Positions 5,653 through 13,536 of a stretch of DNA of 43,089 bases are shown piece by piece. The notes below the pieces were generated by a model, which saw only the letters and a program-made list of their open reading frames with translations, did no database searches and had not been told where the DNA came from. Position 1 is the first letter of the stretch, and each line of letters starts with the position of its first letter. The DNA comes from an uncultured Bacteroidales bacterium. GTDB lineage: Bacteria; Bacteroidota; Bacteroidia; Bacteroidales; Paludibacteraceae. The stretch is taken from positions 1 through 43,089 of the forward strand of contig CACWZZ010000017.1 of assembly GCA_902765485.1 (NCBI GenBank), read 5' to 3'. A program made the position numbers and the translations under genes.

Positions 5653-8430
5653 TTAAAATTCTTTGGGTTTACGTCCGCAGAGGGTGAAGAATGGGCAGAA
5701 AGACGGACATTTGTCTTCCTCGCAGGGCGGAAACTCCGTAGCGGTCAGCACCTCCGCCACCTTGCCCCGCAAGGCATCGAGGAAAGGCTCTTGGATAGCG
5801 CGATAATCCCGCACGGTCTCCTCTCCCACATTGATGGTCGTCTCTATCTCCGTCAGCTTGCGGCGGCAGAAGAAGAGGTTCGGTTCGATCGGCAGCCCTG
5901 TCCTGTCTTGCGTCATGACGGCATGGCTGTAGATGAGCGTCTGGCGTACATAGCCTTTGTCCTCGCTCTCCATAATCTCTTCCCACGAAGAAGACATCTT
6001 CTTGGCATGCGTCGTGTCGCCGTAACTACCTGATTTATAATCCACCACGCGCAGGCACTCATGTCCCTCCGCGCCGTATATATCCAGTCGGTCAATGATT
6101 CCGCCCATCTGAATCGTCCCCACTCCTTCGATCGTGAGCGGGAACATACGCCGCTGCTCCAGCAGGTAAATCTGCAGACCCGTTTTGGCGTCCTCGCGGT
6201 CGCGCTCCAAGATATTACGGACATAGCCGAGAATCACCACATTCTCGCCGGTATGATGGTCGGACACATAGTGCTCCGGCTCGTCCGGATGGGTCTCGGC
6301 ATAGAGTTCGTTCATCCGTCGGTACGCCTCCGTCAGCGCCTCTTGCTGCTTGGTCTCATCCGTACGGATTGCTTCGATTTCATCGGGCAAAACGCGCACC
6401 GGCGCTGTGTTATTGCAATGCAGATAGCGGGTATAGAGGTACTCCATGGCATGGTGGACAAACGAACCCATCGTGTTCGGCGCAAAGAGTACGTCCTCTT
6501 CGTCCTCGGGGCGCAGATGTTCGATATATTGCAGGTAATAACTGCGCGGGCAGGAGATGAAGGTATTGAGCGCGCTGGGCGATAAGGAAGAGCGCAACGG
6601 AGCCGGTTCGTCCAGATGGATCTCCTCGAACGGCGACTGCGCCAGAATACTCGGCTCTTGCAGTTGCGCTTTTTGTACGGTGAATTCGGGCGAAACGAGC
6701 ATCTGCATGATAAACCGCGACATGCCTTTGCCCCCTTCCGCCGTCTCTGCCGTGGTGAACAGGATCGTCGAATGACCCGTCCGGCTCAGCAGGCGGAAGA
6801 AATTATAGGCATAGATCGTTGCTTTCTCGTCCGAAGTCTGCATGTGGTATGCCTTGCGCAGGTAGAACGGTATGAAACTGAGGTCATTCTGCCGCTGCGG
6901 GATTACTCCTTCCTCTACGTTAAGCAGCAGCAGCCGGTCAAAATCCAGCAGACGCGTCTCCAGCACACCCATGATCTGTATGTCGGTCACCGGTTCGCCG
7001 TGGAAAGGCATGGTGACGCTCTCCATTTCGCGGCGCATGAGCAGCCGGATCAGTTTGAGCGTCACCGGCACATCGCTCAAGCCCTCCGCAATCACTTGGC
7101 GCATCTTCGAAGCGATCTTGCGAACCTGGTATTCGGACTCCAAGATCAATAGTTCCTGCCAAGTGAGTTCGTCCGTAATGGAAGAAGCCCCCTCCGGCTC
7201 CCCCATGGAGGGGGAGAGAATGGACGCCAACAATTCATCGATGAATTCGGGGGAAAGAACTTGCTCCGCCTTGCCTCGCGATTTATCATACAGCCACGCA
7301 ATCGTGCGGGCATAGACCGCTGTATTACGCAGCGGAAAGCCCTTGGTAATATTGATCGGTTCGGGGCTCTCTTCGCCCGGAAGGGTAATCGCCGGAAGGG
7401 TCTGGATTACCGACTCCAACATGTTCTCGTCGCAAATGACCACGCCCACTTTCTGTCCCTTCGCCGTGTAGTTCTCTTGCAGCCAGCGGTGCACAAACTG
7501 CGCCTGCGCTTCGCGCGAAGCACAAGACATGACGGTCACTTCCTTAGGAAAATCACTTTCCTCCCCCTTTAGGGGGATTGAGGGGGCATTCCCCTCTCCT
7601 AAGATCCGGGCATTGAGCTGCGTGAACGAGAAAGCTTTCTCGTTGGTTCGGAAATCCGGTATGTAGTCCCAATAGAACTGCGCTTGCCCTGCATCGCGCA
7701 GGAGCGTCATCAGCTCGCGCTCGACAGGCAACAGGTAGTTAAAGCCCACAAAGACATAGATCCTGCCTGCGATCTGCTGCTGCACGCTCTCGTCCGCCCA
7801 ATGCTCTATCGCGGCACGGTAACGCATACCGTTATAGCCCTTCTGCTCCTCCGCCATCTCCGCCCGCAGGGCTTGGTAGAGTTCATATAATTGGCGCCAG
7901 AGTTGCTCATACTGCCGCCGGATCGAGTCTTCCGACGCGTCCTCTTTCAGCCCGCCGGACATCAGTCCCCGCAAGCGCGCCAAAACCTCTTCGTCCAGAT
8001 TCCAACGGCTCAACTCATGCGCCGCGATCGTGTTATCGAAGAAATTCGGCACCTGCTCCGCCGGCATGGAGGAGTCGATATTAGTGAAGTCCGAGATCAT
8101 CTGTCTGCCCCAACCGTAGAACATCTCAATCGGCATGAGGTCTTTGTCGCCGGCGTTCAGCCGCCGGTAATGGCGGTAGAGCCGCACGACCGTCTTCAAC
8201 TCGTCCTCGGCATACAAGGGACTCAATGCGTCTTGTAATTGATTGAGTGTCAATACCCTCGGCGACCAGAGCGCTTTCACGTTCTGCTCCGCTTGGATAT
8301 CCAGCAACGCTTCGGTCAGCACCAGTCCGGCGCGATGAGACGGCAGCACGAAGGTGACGCTACTGAGCCGCTCCCAGCCTATTGTTTGCACAATAGACTC
8401 TGCTGTATTTCGTAAAAAACTATTTCTCAT
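5653..8430 (-). CDS. addB: AddB-like helicase-nuclease subunit (PD-(D/E)XK)
   Basis: This is the predicted partner of AddA in the RecBCD-equivalent double-strand-break resection complex. The 925-residue protein has a degenerate superfamily I helicase-like N-terminal half (VLPSHRAGLVL in place of an active Walker A) and a C-terminal RecB-family nuclease domain (PDDEXK_1) with RVVDYKSGSYGD and QTLIYSHAV. Cysteines in SCPRSYYLQYIE and in the terminal CEEDKCPSFCPFFTLC probably form the AddB 4Fe-4S cluster. The ATG overlaps the addA stop by 11 bases (GTGCATGAGAAATAG), implying translational coupling. Two C-rich/G-rich repeat insertions are carried in frame, read as APSIPLKGEE (7561-7587) and a variant SPSMGEPEG (7187-7218). 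The Bacteroidota proteins diverge from Bacillus AddB, so the symbol denotes role by position and domains. Confidence 0.86.
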   Translation of the reverse strand: MRNSFLRNTAESIVQTIGWERLSSVTFVLPSHRAGLVLTEALLDIQAEQNVKALWSPRVLTLNQLQDALSPLYAEDELKTVVRLYRHYRRLNAGDKDLMPIEMFYGWGRQMISDFTNIDSSMPAEQVPNFFDNTIAAHELSRWNLDEEVLARLRGLMSGGLKEDASEDSIRRQYEQLWRQLYELYQALRAEMAEEQKGYNGMRYRAAIEHWADESVQQQIAGRIYVFVGFNYLLPVERELMTLLRDAGQAQFYWDYIPDFRTNEKAFSFTQLNARILGEGNAPSIPLKGEESDFPKEVTVMSCASREAQAQFVHRWLQENYTAKGQKVGVVICDENMLESVIQTLPAITLPGEESPEPINITKGFPLRNTAVYARTIAWLYDKSRGKAEQVLSPEFIDELLASILSPSMGEPEGASSITDELTWQELLILESEYQVRKIASKMRQVIAEGLSDVPVTLKLIRLLMRREMESVTMPFHGEPVTDIQIMGVLETRLLDFDRLLLLNVEEGVIPQRQNDLSFIPFYLRKAYHMQTSDEKATIYAYNFFRLLSRTGHSTILFTTAETAEGGKGMSRFIMQMLVSPEFTVQKAQLQEPSILAQSPFEEIHLDEPAPLRSSLSPSALNTFISCPRSYYLQYIEHLRPEDEEDVLFAPNTMGSFVHHAMEYLYTRYLHCNNTAPVRVLPDEIEAIRTDETKQQEALTEAYRRMNELYAETHPDEPEHYVSDHHTGENVVILGYVRNILERDREDAKTGLQIYLLEQRRMFPLTIEGVGTIQMGGIIDRLDIYGAEGHECLRVVDYKSGSYGDTTHAKKMSSSWEEIMESEDKGYVRQTLIYSHAVMTQDRTGLPIEPNLFFCRRKLTEIETTINVGEETVRDYRAIQEPFLDALRGKVAEVLTATEFPPCEEDKCPSFCPFFTLCGRKPKEF
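7187..7218 (-). repeat. Divergent C-rich/G-rich palindromic element in addB
   Basis: Contains CCCCCATGGAGGGGGAG preceded by GCCCCCTCCGGCT, resembling the PPKGGE element but with ATGGA at its centre. In the addB frame it reads LSPSMGEPEGASS, a low-complexity insertion between helicase-like segments. Confidence 0.7.
7561..7587 (-). repeat. PPKGGE-type element in addB
   Basis: On the minus strand this reads GCCCCCTCAATCCCCCTAAA followed by GGGGGAG, sharing the CCCCCTAAAGGGGGAG core with the mtaB copies. Here it is translated in the same register as PSIPLKGEE. Confidence 0.88.
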
Positions 8431-11400
8431 GCACTTCTACCAATTTATCGCCCTTCTCTTTGCGTGCGTACCATAGGAAGCCGCGGACGGAAGGGTGTCC
8501 GATCTCCCGCAGCGCCGCCATATACCGCTGCACCTGATCCTCGTATTGCGGATCGGGCTTGCCATGCCATGCGCCGAACTTATAGTCCAGCACGATCGCT
8601 TCGTTGGTCTTGGAATTGATCATCACACGGTCGGGACGGATCTTCTTTCTGTCCATCAGCACATCGTGCTCCAACTCCAGCACCCAAGGCGAAGTGAACC
8701 AGTCGCGCATCTGCGCATTGCCGATCCATGCCGATGAAATCAGGTCTTTTAGCACCTCGCGTTGCTGCGGGTCGCGGATCTCGCCGCGGCTCTCAAACTC
8801 ATCCAGCACCGCCTCTAACTCATCCGCTTTGCGTATATTGGCGAAGATCTCATGGCAGAGCGTGCCTTCCTCCATCCTCGCCACACGGCGGTATGCCTCG
8901 TCGCCCATGTCGGTATAGAGCGCCCCCTCCTGCGACTGAACGAAGCGCACTTGGTCGCTGTTCGCCCACACTTCCGCTTGTACCACCGGCGCACCCTCAA
9001 AGGAGAAAGGTTTTAAACTTTCAACTTTCCTCTTTGAACTTTCAACTTTCAACTTTAAACTTTCAACTTTCCTCTCTCCGGCTTCGTAGTCATCGCCTTG
9101 GACGAAATCCTTGATATACAGCCCCACATGGTTGCAGGTTCCCATCGAGCCGTCCTGTTTGACGGGGTAAGACGTTGAAATATAGAGATTATCCTCCGCT
9201 CGGGTCAACGCCACATAGAGCATATTCAGATTGTCGATCCGCATGTTGGTATGCTCTTCGTTGTATTCGTCTATATACGCCGAGTCCGCCATTTCCGCAC
9301 CGTCCTGGATGGGCACAAAATCCGTGTCCCCGATCTCCTCCGCTACGCGGCACCAGATCTTCGAGGGGTGTTTGCCTGCCTCTTTGGTCCACATGCAGAA
9401 AGGTATAAACAGCGTCTGCGCCTGCAGTCCTTTGCTGGCATGAACAGTCAGAATCCGGATGGCGTCGGCGGACGCGGCAGGGATGGATTTGGCATGCAGC
9501 GTGTCGTCCCAATAAGTCAGGAAATCCGGGATGTCGCTCCCATACGCGCTCACGTAGTCGCGCGTGCGATCTAATAAGGAGTTGAGGTATGCCGTTTCGG
9601 AACCGTGGTACTGTCCGTCCTCGTCCGCCAGCAGAATCTTGATCAAGTCGGACACCGCTTCATACAGCGGCGTGCGGGAGGTCAGATTATGCTCCTTGAT
9701 TTGCTCGTTGAAATCGGACTTATGGGTGGTCAGCGCAATATATTTCGCCGCCACTTCGTCGTTCTTGGCAATCACTTTGAGTCCGGCAATCACGGTCTGC
9801 ACCGCTTCGGAGGCTTCCAGCAGGAAACTGTCTGCCGAGACGATAGCTGCTTGGGAGAGCAAAGGATATTCCTCTGCGTCCAGCATGGTATGCAGGTCGG
9901 TAATGAGCGCCGCGTCTTTCTTCTCGCGCACCAAGATCATCATATCTGCCGGCTTGGCTCCCAACTGCAACAAATGCTCCATTTCATCGAACATTTCCGA
10001 CGCCAGATCCTCCTTTTGACCGTTCGGCACGGCGTGGAAACGGACGTAACCGCCTTTTTTCTTTTTGCCTTGGTAGAACTGCTCCAGTTTCTCCGGAGAA
10101 AATCCTTCGCTGTAGATGCGCTCCACCAACTCGTCATTGGCGGAACGGATGATATGGTCGAAGAGGGAGAGGTTGAACCGCACCACCTCCTCGCTGCTGC
10201 GGAAATTGCGAGTCAGAGAGGTCTCGTTGACCTGCTCTCCCGTCAGGCTCTCCATGATATGCCAGTCACCGTTTCGCCAGCGGTAGATGGATTGTTTTAT
10301 ATCCCCCACGATGAGGAGGGTGTTGCCTTCGCTCGCCAGCAGATCCTGCAGCAGCTGGCGTATGACGCTCCACTGCAGGCGGCTGGTGTCCTGGAACTCG
10401 TCCATCAGCACGTGGTGGTAGCGGATGCCTGCTTTCTCCAAGATGAAATCCGCGTCTCCTTCTCGCAGGGCTTTGCTGAGCGTGCCTGCCGTCCGCGCCA
10501 GCAAGGCGCAGTTCGCATCCGCCAGATTGCGCTGGATGAGGGCTTGCAGCGAACTCATCAGCTCCATATCGCGGCTGAAACGGATGGTCAGTTGGAGCGT
10601 GTTATAGCGGTGCGCAAGGTTTTTCGCCAACTCGGTCGCCCGAACGGCGTCTTCCACTACCTGCGCCGGCAGTTTAGTCCATTTGCCGGCTTTTGCGTCC
10701 GACAGTTGCGTCTCCGTCAGTCCGCGGAAACGGTCTTTAGGCGAGATCTTCTCCGGTGCTTTGAGCGTCTGGAGCAGCCGCGCGCAGGCACGGTCTATAT
10801 CTTTCACGTGCGGCAGCGGTTTCGGACTCACAGCACCCATGGAGACCAGCCATTCGGTATGAATGCCGTCCAATATTGCCTGCAATTCGCGCTTCCGTTC
10901 GTCCTGCAGCCACATCTCTTCTACCGCTTTGCGCCGCCGCGCTATCGCCGCAGCGTCAAATAGGATTTGTCCGTTGGAATCGAGCATTTGTACCGATTCA
11001 TCGTACATCTCTTTCGCCATAGTGCAGAGACTCTGGCGCACATCCCACTGGCTCTCCTGATCCAGCTTCAGACGCATGTAATCCTCCAATATTGTCCGGT
11101 CCGCCGCACTCATCTCGGTCGTCAGCAGCTGATCTACCGCCGTGCGGATCACATGATCTATATCCAACTCGGTGTTCAAGCCCGCACTCATGCGCAGCAC
11201 ACCGGCTAATCCGCTCAGGAGGGTCTGCAAGAACGAGTCAATCGTCATGACATGGAGATTGTCAAAGTCCGCCAGCATTGTGCGGAAACACTTCCCTGCC
11301 CGCTCCCTCAACTGCTCGTCCGAGAGGTGTTGGTCGCGGATCATAAACATACGGGCGCGATTCAGGAAATCACTCTCCTCTCCGAGCGAAAGGGCGTATA

Positions 11401-11590
11401 AATACGTCAAAATACGCTCGCTCATCTCCGCCGTGGCCTTGTTGGTGAACGTAATGGCAAGAATCGAGCGATAGTCCTCGCCCGAAAGCAACAGACCGAT
11501 AAAATATGCCGCCAGCGTGTAGGTCTTTCCCGTCCCCGCCGACGCTTTGCATAGCATAATCGGTCGCCGTATATCTATCATTTGCTCCAT
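8420..11590 (-). CDS. addA: AddA-like UvrD/RecB-family helicase-nuclease
   Basis: This is the predicted catalytic helicase and nuclease subunit of the AddAB recombination complex. From ATG 11590 the protein is 1056 residues and opens MEQMIDIRRPIMLCKASAGTGKT. Superfamily I helicase motifs occur in order: Walker A (ASAGTGKT), Ia (AITFTNKATAEM), II (DEFQDTSRLQW), III (GDIKQSIYRWRNGD), IV (TRNFRSS), V (LTVHASKGLQ) and VI (LYVALTRAEDNLY). A C-terminal PD-(D/E)XK nuclease (AIVLDYKFG, QVQRYMAAL) completes it. Start 11590 is chosen because the promoter -7 box at 11599-11606 lies just upstream; the longer frame would begin before transcription. Oddity: an in-frame amphipathic repeat (KVESLKLKVESS, bases 9015-9075) in a loop before the nuclease domain. 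Confidence 0.93.
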   Translation of the reverse strand: MEQMIDIRRPIMLCKASAGTGKTYTLAAYFIGLLLSGEDYRSILAITFTNKATAEMSERILTYLYALSLGEESDFLNRARMFMIRDQHLSDEQLRERAGKCFRTMLADFDNLHVMTIDSFLQTLLSGLAGVLRMSAGLNTELDIDHVIRTAVDQLLTTEMSAADRTILEDYMRLKLDQESQWDVRQSLCTMAKEMYDESVQMLDSNGQILFDAAAIARRRKAVEEMWLQDERKRELQAILDGIHTEWLVSMGAVSPKPLPHVKDIDRACARLLQTLKAPEKISPKDRFRGLTETQLSDAKAGKWTKLPAQVVEDAVRATELAKNLAHRYNTLQLTIRFSRDMELMSSLQALIQRNLADANCALLARTAGTLSKALREGDADFILEKAGIRYHHVLMDEFQDTSRLQWSVIRQLLQDLLASEGNTLLIVGDIKQSIYRWRNGDWHIMESLTGEQVNETSLTRNFRSSEEVVRFNLSLFDHIIRSANDELVERIYSEGFSPEKLEQFYQGKKKKGGYVRFHAVPNGQKEDLASEMFDEMEHLLQLGAKPADMMILVREKKDAALITDLHTMLDAEEYPLLSQAAIVSADSFLLEASEAVQTVIAGLKVIAKNDEVAAKYIALTTHKSDFNEQIKEHNLTSRTPLYEAVSDLIKILLADEDGQYHGSETAYLNSLLDRTRDYVSAYGSDIPDFLTYWDDTLHAKSIPAASADAIRILTVHASKGLQAQTLFIPFCMWTKEAGKHPSKIWCRVAEEIGDTDFVPIQDGAEMADSAYIDEYNEEHTNMRIDNLNMLYVALTRAEDNLYISTSYPVKQDGSMGTCNHVGLYIKDFVQGDDYEAGERKVESLKLKVESSKRKVESLKPFSFEGAPVVQAEVWANSDQVRFVQSQEGALYTDMGDEAYRRVARMEEGTLCHEIFANIRKADELEAVLDEFESRGEIRDPQQREVLKDLISSAWIGNAQMRDWFTSPWVLELEHDVLMDRKKIRPDRVMINSKTNEAIVLDYKFGAWHGKPDPQYEDQVQRYMAALREIGHPSVRGFLWYARKEKGDKLVEVHEK
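9015..9075 (-). repeat. AT-rich short repeat inside addA (KVESLK repeats)
   Basis: The word AACTTTCAACTTT on the + strand repeats about four times, with CCTCTTTG interruptions, and is translated on the minus strand as near-repeats of KVESLK/KVESSKR. It lies between the helicase and nuclease parts of AddA. Confidence 0.88.
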
Positions 11591-11598
11591 TTGGGCTA

Positions 11599-11629
11599 CA
11601 AAAGTACAACAAAAATTGCACATACGCAA
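11599..11629 (-). promoter_or_regulatory. addA operon promoter
   Basis: On the minus strand, TTGCGTATGTG (-33, 11629 leftward) and TACTTTTG (-7, 11606-11599) are separated by 20 bases. Transcription would start a few bases before ATG 11590. Confidence 0.85.
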
Positions 11630-11646
11630 GAAAATAAAGATTTTTT

Positions 11647-11677
11647 TTGTGTATTTCAAAAATTATTACTACCTTTG
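11647..11677 (+). promoter_or_regulatory. Promoter of the AbiE-type toxin-antitoxin operon
   Basis: TTGTGTATTTC at 11647 and TACCTTTG at 11670-11677 with 20-base spacing. The 42 bases 11639-11680 are identical to 13056-13097, the promoter of the structured RNA after the same operon. Confidence 0.88.
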
Positions 11678-11717
11678 CACGCTGAAAGTACAAATAATTT
11701 ATACATACAGCTTGTTT

Positions 11718-12284
11718 ATGGACGTTTTGAGTACAATATTATCAAGCCCGAGAAGTGTTTTTACACCTCAATGGTTGGCAATGGTTTGTAAGGATAGAGA
11801 TATACAATCTCTCCGTCGGTCATTACAATACTATGCACGTACCGGAGCACTGCGCAATCCTCGCAGAGGAATATACACAAAACCCAAATACGACGAGCAG
11901 GAGATGGCTTGCTCCTTGCTTAAACCCTCATATATTTCTTTGGAATACGTGCTAGCTCGCGCAGGTGTGACCTTTCAATATAGTTCGGACATTACCTGCA
12001 TCAGTTACCAATCACGCACGATAGAGGTAGATGGTCATGCCTATGTATTCCGCCAGATGAACAAAATGATATGGACGAATATGTTAGGTATCGAGCAGCG
12101 TGGTAATATTGCTATTGCTACTCCGGAACGTGCTTTTCTGGATATGATGTATTTGAGTGCAGGACAGTGCTATTTTGATAATTTACATCCGCTTGATCAT
12201 GAACTTATCCGTCAGTTATTGCCTGTATATGATTCCCCGATATTAGTTAAGCGTGTGGAGGCGCTACTCAATGGACATCAATAA
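11718..12284 (+). CDS. AbiEi-family antitoxin (type IV toxin-antitoxin)
   Basis: The 188-residue protein resembles AbiEi-type antitoxins, which bind their promoter DNA and counteract the nucleotidyltransferase toxin without being degraded with it. The N-terminal part (residues 1-60) is a winged-helix-like segment (FTPQWLAMV, then LRRSLQYYARTGALRNPRRGIYTKP). The remainder has the family pattern LLKPSYISLEYVLARAGV, ATPERAFLDMMYLS and a C-terminal helix. ATG 11718 is used because the promoter ends at 11677; upstream ATGs in the same frame lie before the transcription start. Its stop overlaps the toxin start by 14 bases, the usual coupled arrangement. Its shared promoter sequence with the downstream RNA may matter for autoregulation. 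Confidence 0.87.
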   Translation: MDVLSTILSSPRSVFTPQWLAMVCKDRDIQSLRRSLQYYARTGALRNPRRGIYTKPKYDEQEMACSLLKPSYISLEYVLARAGVTFQYSSDITCISYQSRTIEVDGHAYVFRQMNKMIWTNMLGIEQRGNIAIATPERAFLDMMYLSAGQCYFDNLHPLDHELIRQLLPVYDSPILVKRVEALLNGHQ

Positions 12285-12996
12285 ACATCGATATTATCTG
12301 GTGCAAGTGTTGCTTGCGATCTTCCGCCATCCTCAGTTAAGCCGGTTTCTGGCGTTCAAAGGGGGCACATCATTGATGCTTTTTCATGGATTAACGCGGT
12401 TCTCAACAGATTTGGATTTCAATCTGTTGGATTCCAGCCAGACGGAATACGTATATCAGGAACTAAGAACATTGTTGCTCCGATTCGGGTCTATTGATGA
12501 CGAAGCGATGAAGTTCTACGGACCTATATTGGTGCTCAACTATGGTAAAGGAGAACGAATGCTGAAGGTGGAAGTAAGTAATCGCGAATATCCCAACCAT
12601 TATGAGATTCGGTCATTGCTGGGCACCGATATACGCATTATGACTATGCCGGATATGTTTGCGCATAAACTTTGTGCATTGGGCGAACGTATCACGCCGC
12701 GCGATATATATGATGTGTGGTTCTTCCTGCAAAATCATACAGAGATCAATGAGGAAATAGTGCGCATTCGAACCAATAAATCAGTCAATGAATATGCGCA
12801 TGATTGTGCAGAAAAAGTGCGTGGTTATAGTTCCAGAACACTTATGCAAGGTCTCGGCGAAGTGTTGATGGATAATACCTCAAAGAATTTTGCCCGAAAA
12901 GACTTAATTGCAGAAACAGCAAGCGGATTAGAACTATTTGCAACCTATCCGTTAATAGCGGAAAAGAATGACAACCGACTCACAACCGAGGGATGA
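12271..12996 (+). CDS. AbiEii-family nucleotidyltransferase toxin
   Basis: The 241-residue protein belongs to the AbiEii/MenT-type nucleotidyltransferases, toxins that in characterised members modify tRNA ends with NTP. Motif I is clear: FKGGTSLMLFHGLTRFSTDLDF, combining GG(T/S) with the DLD metal-binding pair. The later PDMFAHKLCALGERITPRDIYDVWFF contains the conserved lysine and the RDIYD motif of this family. ATG 12271 is preferred over 12253, since it starts exactly at the family N-terminus (MDINKHRYYLVQ) and gives a 14-base overlap with the antitoxin. An intrinsic terminator follows at 13036. Chromosomal copies of such pairs can act in phage defence or as addictive remnants. Confidence 0.9.
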   Translation: MDINKHRYYLVQVLLAIFRHPQLSRFLAFKGGTSLMLFHGLTRFSTDLDFNLLDSSQTEYVYQELRTLLLRFGSIDDEAMKFYGPILVLNYGKGERMLKVEVSNREYPNHYEIRSLLGTDIRIMTMPDMFAHKLCALGERITPRDIYDVWFFLQNHTEINEEIVRIRTNKSVNEYAHDCAEKVRGYSSRTLMQGLGEVLMDNTSKNFARKDLIAETASGLELFATYPLIAEKNDNRLTTEG

Positions 12997-13035
12997 CCGA
13001 GACAAGAAAAAGCGTTAATGTCCCATTTATAAATA

Positions 13036-13065
13036 AAATCTGCACAAAAAATGCAGATTTTTTTT
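13036..13065 (+). terminator. Intrinsic terminator after the toxin gene, merging into the next promoter
   Basis: The nine-base stem AAATCTGCA/TGCAGATTT (13036-13044, 13052-13060) runs into eight T residues. Those T residues end in the TTG -33 element of the downstream RNA promoter (13064-13066). Confidence 0.88.
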
Positions 13066-13094
13066 GTGTATTTCAAAAATTATTACTACCTTTG
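13064..13094 (+). promoter_or_regulatory. Promoter of the structured RNA upstream of the polysaccharide cluster
   Basis: TTGTGTATTTC at 13064, 20-base spacer, TACCTTTG at 13087-13094. Transcription should begin around 13101. The whole 42-base segment duplicates the AbiE operon promoter. Confidence 0.88.
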
Positions 13095-13100
13095 CACCCG

Positions 13101-13403
13101 CAAACTCACGCTGGGATGTCTGCATGATATTTCGGAGTGAGGGAACAGACATATTTAATGGCGTTTACTAACGCTTGTTTTTGACCAATTGAAACCTAGG
13201 AAATTTCAAAAAGTCGATAATTTCAAAACAAGTAGTGGTAGATGCCCATGGGTGTATATCGTTACGCCCGTGCGTACCTTAATCTATCGGTACGCACGTG
13301 TGCTTATATACACGGCGTGGGTTTCTGCATTGCTTATTCGAATTATCGGGTTTTCCTAGGACCTCAATTGGCGGATAAGCAAAAGAAGAGATCCGCGTTT
13401 TTT
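13101..13403 (+). ncRNA. Structured RNA with a long extended hairpin and its own terminator
   Basis: The RNA starts from the promoter at 13064-13094. Small hairpins come first (GTCTG/CAGAC about 13128-13150; GCGTT/AACGC about 13161-13174). A roughly 190-base rod follows: CCAATTGA...CCTAGGAAA (13181-13203) pairs with TTTCCTAGG...TCAATTGG (13343-13371). Further in, CGATAATT (13215) pairs with AATTATCG, AAGTAGTG (about 13230) with the TTGCTT side by G-U-tolerant pairing, GTGTATAT with ATATACAC, and GTGCGTACC with GGTACGCAC at the tip. GCGGAT/ATCCGC plus TTTTTT (13371-13403) terminates it. Size and rod shape recall 6S RNA, but I cannot confirm that; a cis leader of the polysaccharide cluster is the alternative. 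tmRNA, RNase P and SRP signatures were not found. Confidence 0.72.
13371..13403 (+). terminator. Intrinsic terminator 1 of the RNA leader region
   Basis: Stem GCGGAT/ATCCGC with a 14-base A/G-rich loop, then G and six T residues. It closes the extended-hairpin RNA. Its first base (13371) is also the last pairing base of the long rod, so the two helices abut and could exclude one another. Confidence 0.75.
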
Positions 13404-13456
13404 GATGTTTGGAATCACCTGCCTCTATTGACTATACGTTTAAGCAGTTATATATT

Positions 13457-13511
13457 CCCATCTTAACAATGATCTGGCAAACGCCGGAGAGCTGTTAAGA
13501 TGGGATTTTTT
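13457..13511 (+). terminator. Intrinsic terminator 2, strong, upstream of the polysaccharide cluster
   Basis: The thirteen-base stem TCCCATCTTAACA/TGTTAAGATGGGA (13457-13469, 13493-13505) contains an inner CTGGC/GCCGG helix and is followed by TTTTTT. It lies about 290 bases before the first polysaccharide gene. Confidence 0.88.
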
Positions 13512-13536
13512 GTATAATTGTCTTTATTTGTTGGTA

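Noticed and set aside
9605-10963. 452-codon open frame opposite addA
   Set aside because: It lies fully antisense to helicase motifs of AddA, has His/Gln/Arg-rich shadow composition and no promoter.
13181-13371. Invertible promoter flanked by inverted repeats, as in Bacteroides capsule loci
   Set aside because: The arms are imperfect with unequal internal loops and the inner sequence keeps pairing to the tip, which fits RNA folding better; no TAnnTTTG promoter lies between the arms and no invertase gene is nearby.
13101-13403. tmRNA, RNase P RNA or SRP RNA
   Set aside because: No tag peptide, terminal CCA/T-arm, GAGGAAAGTC-type core or GGTCAGG/GGAAGCAGC SRP loop was found.
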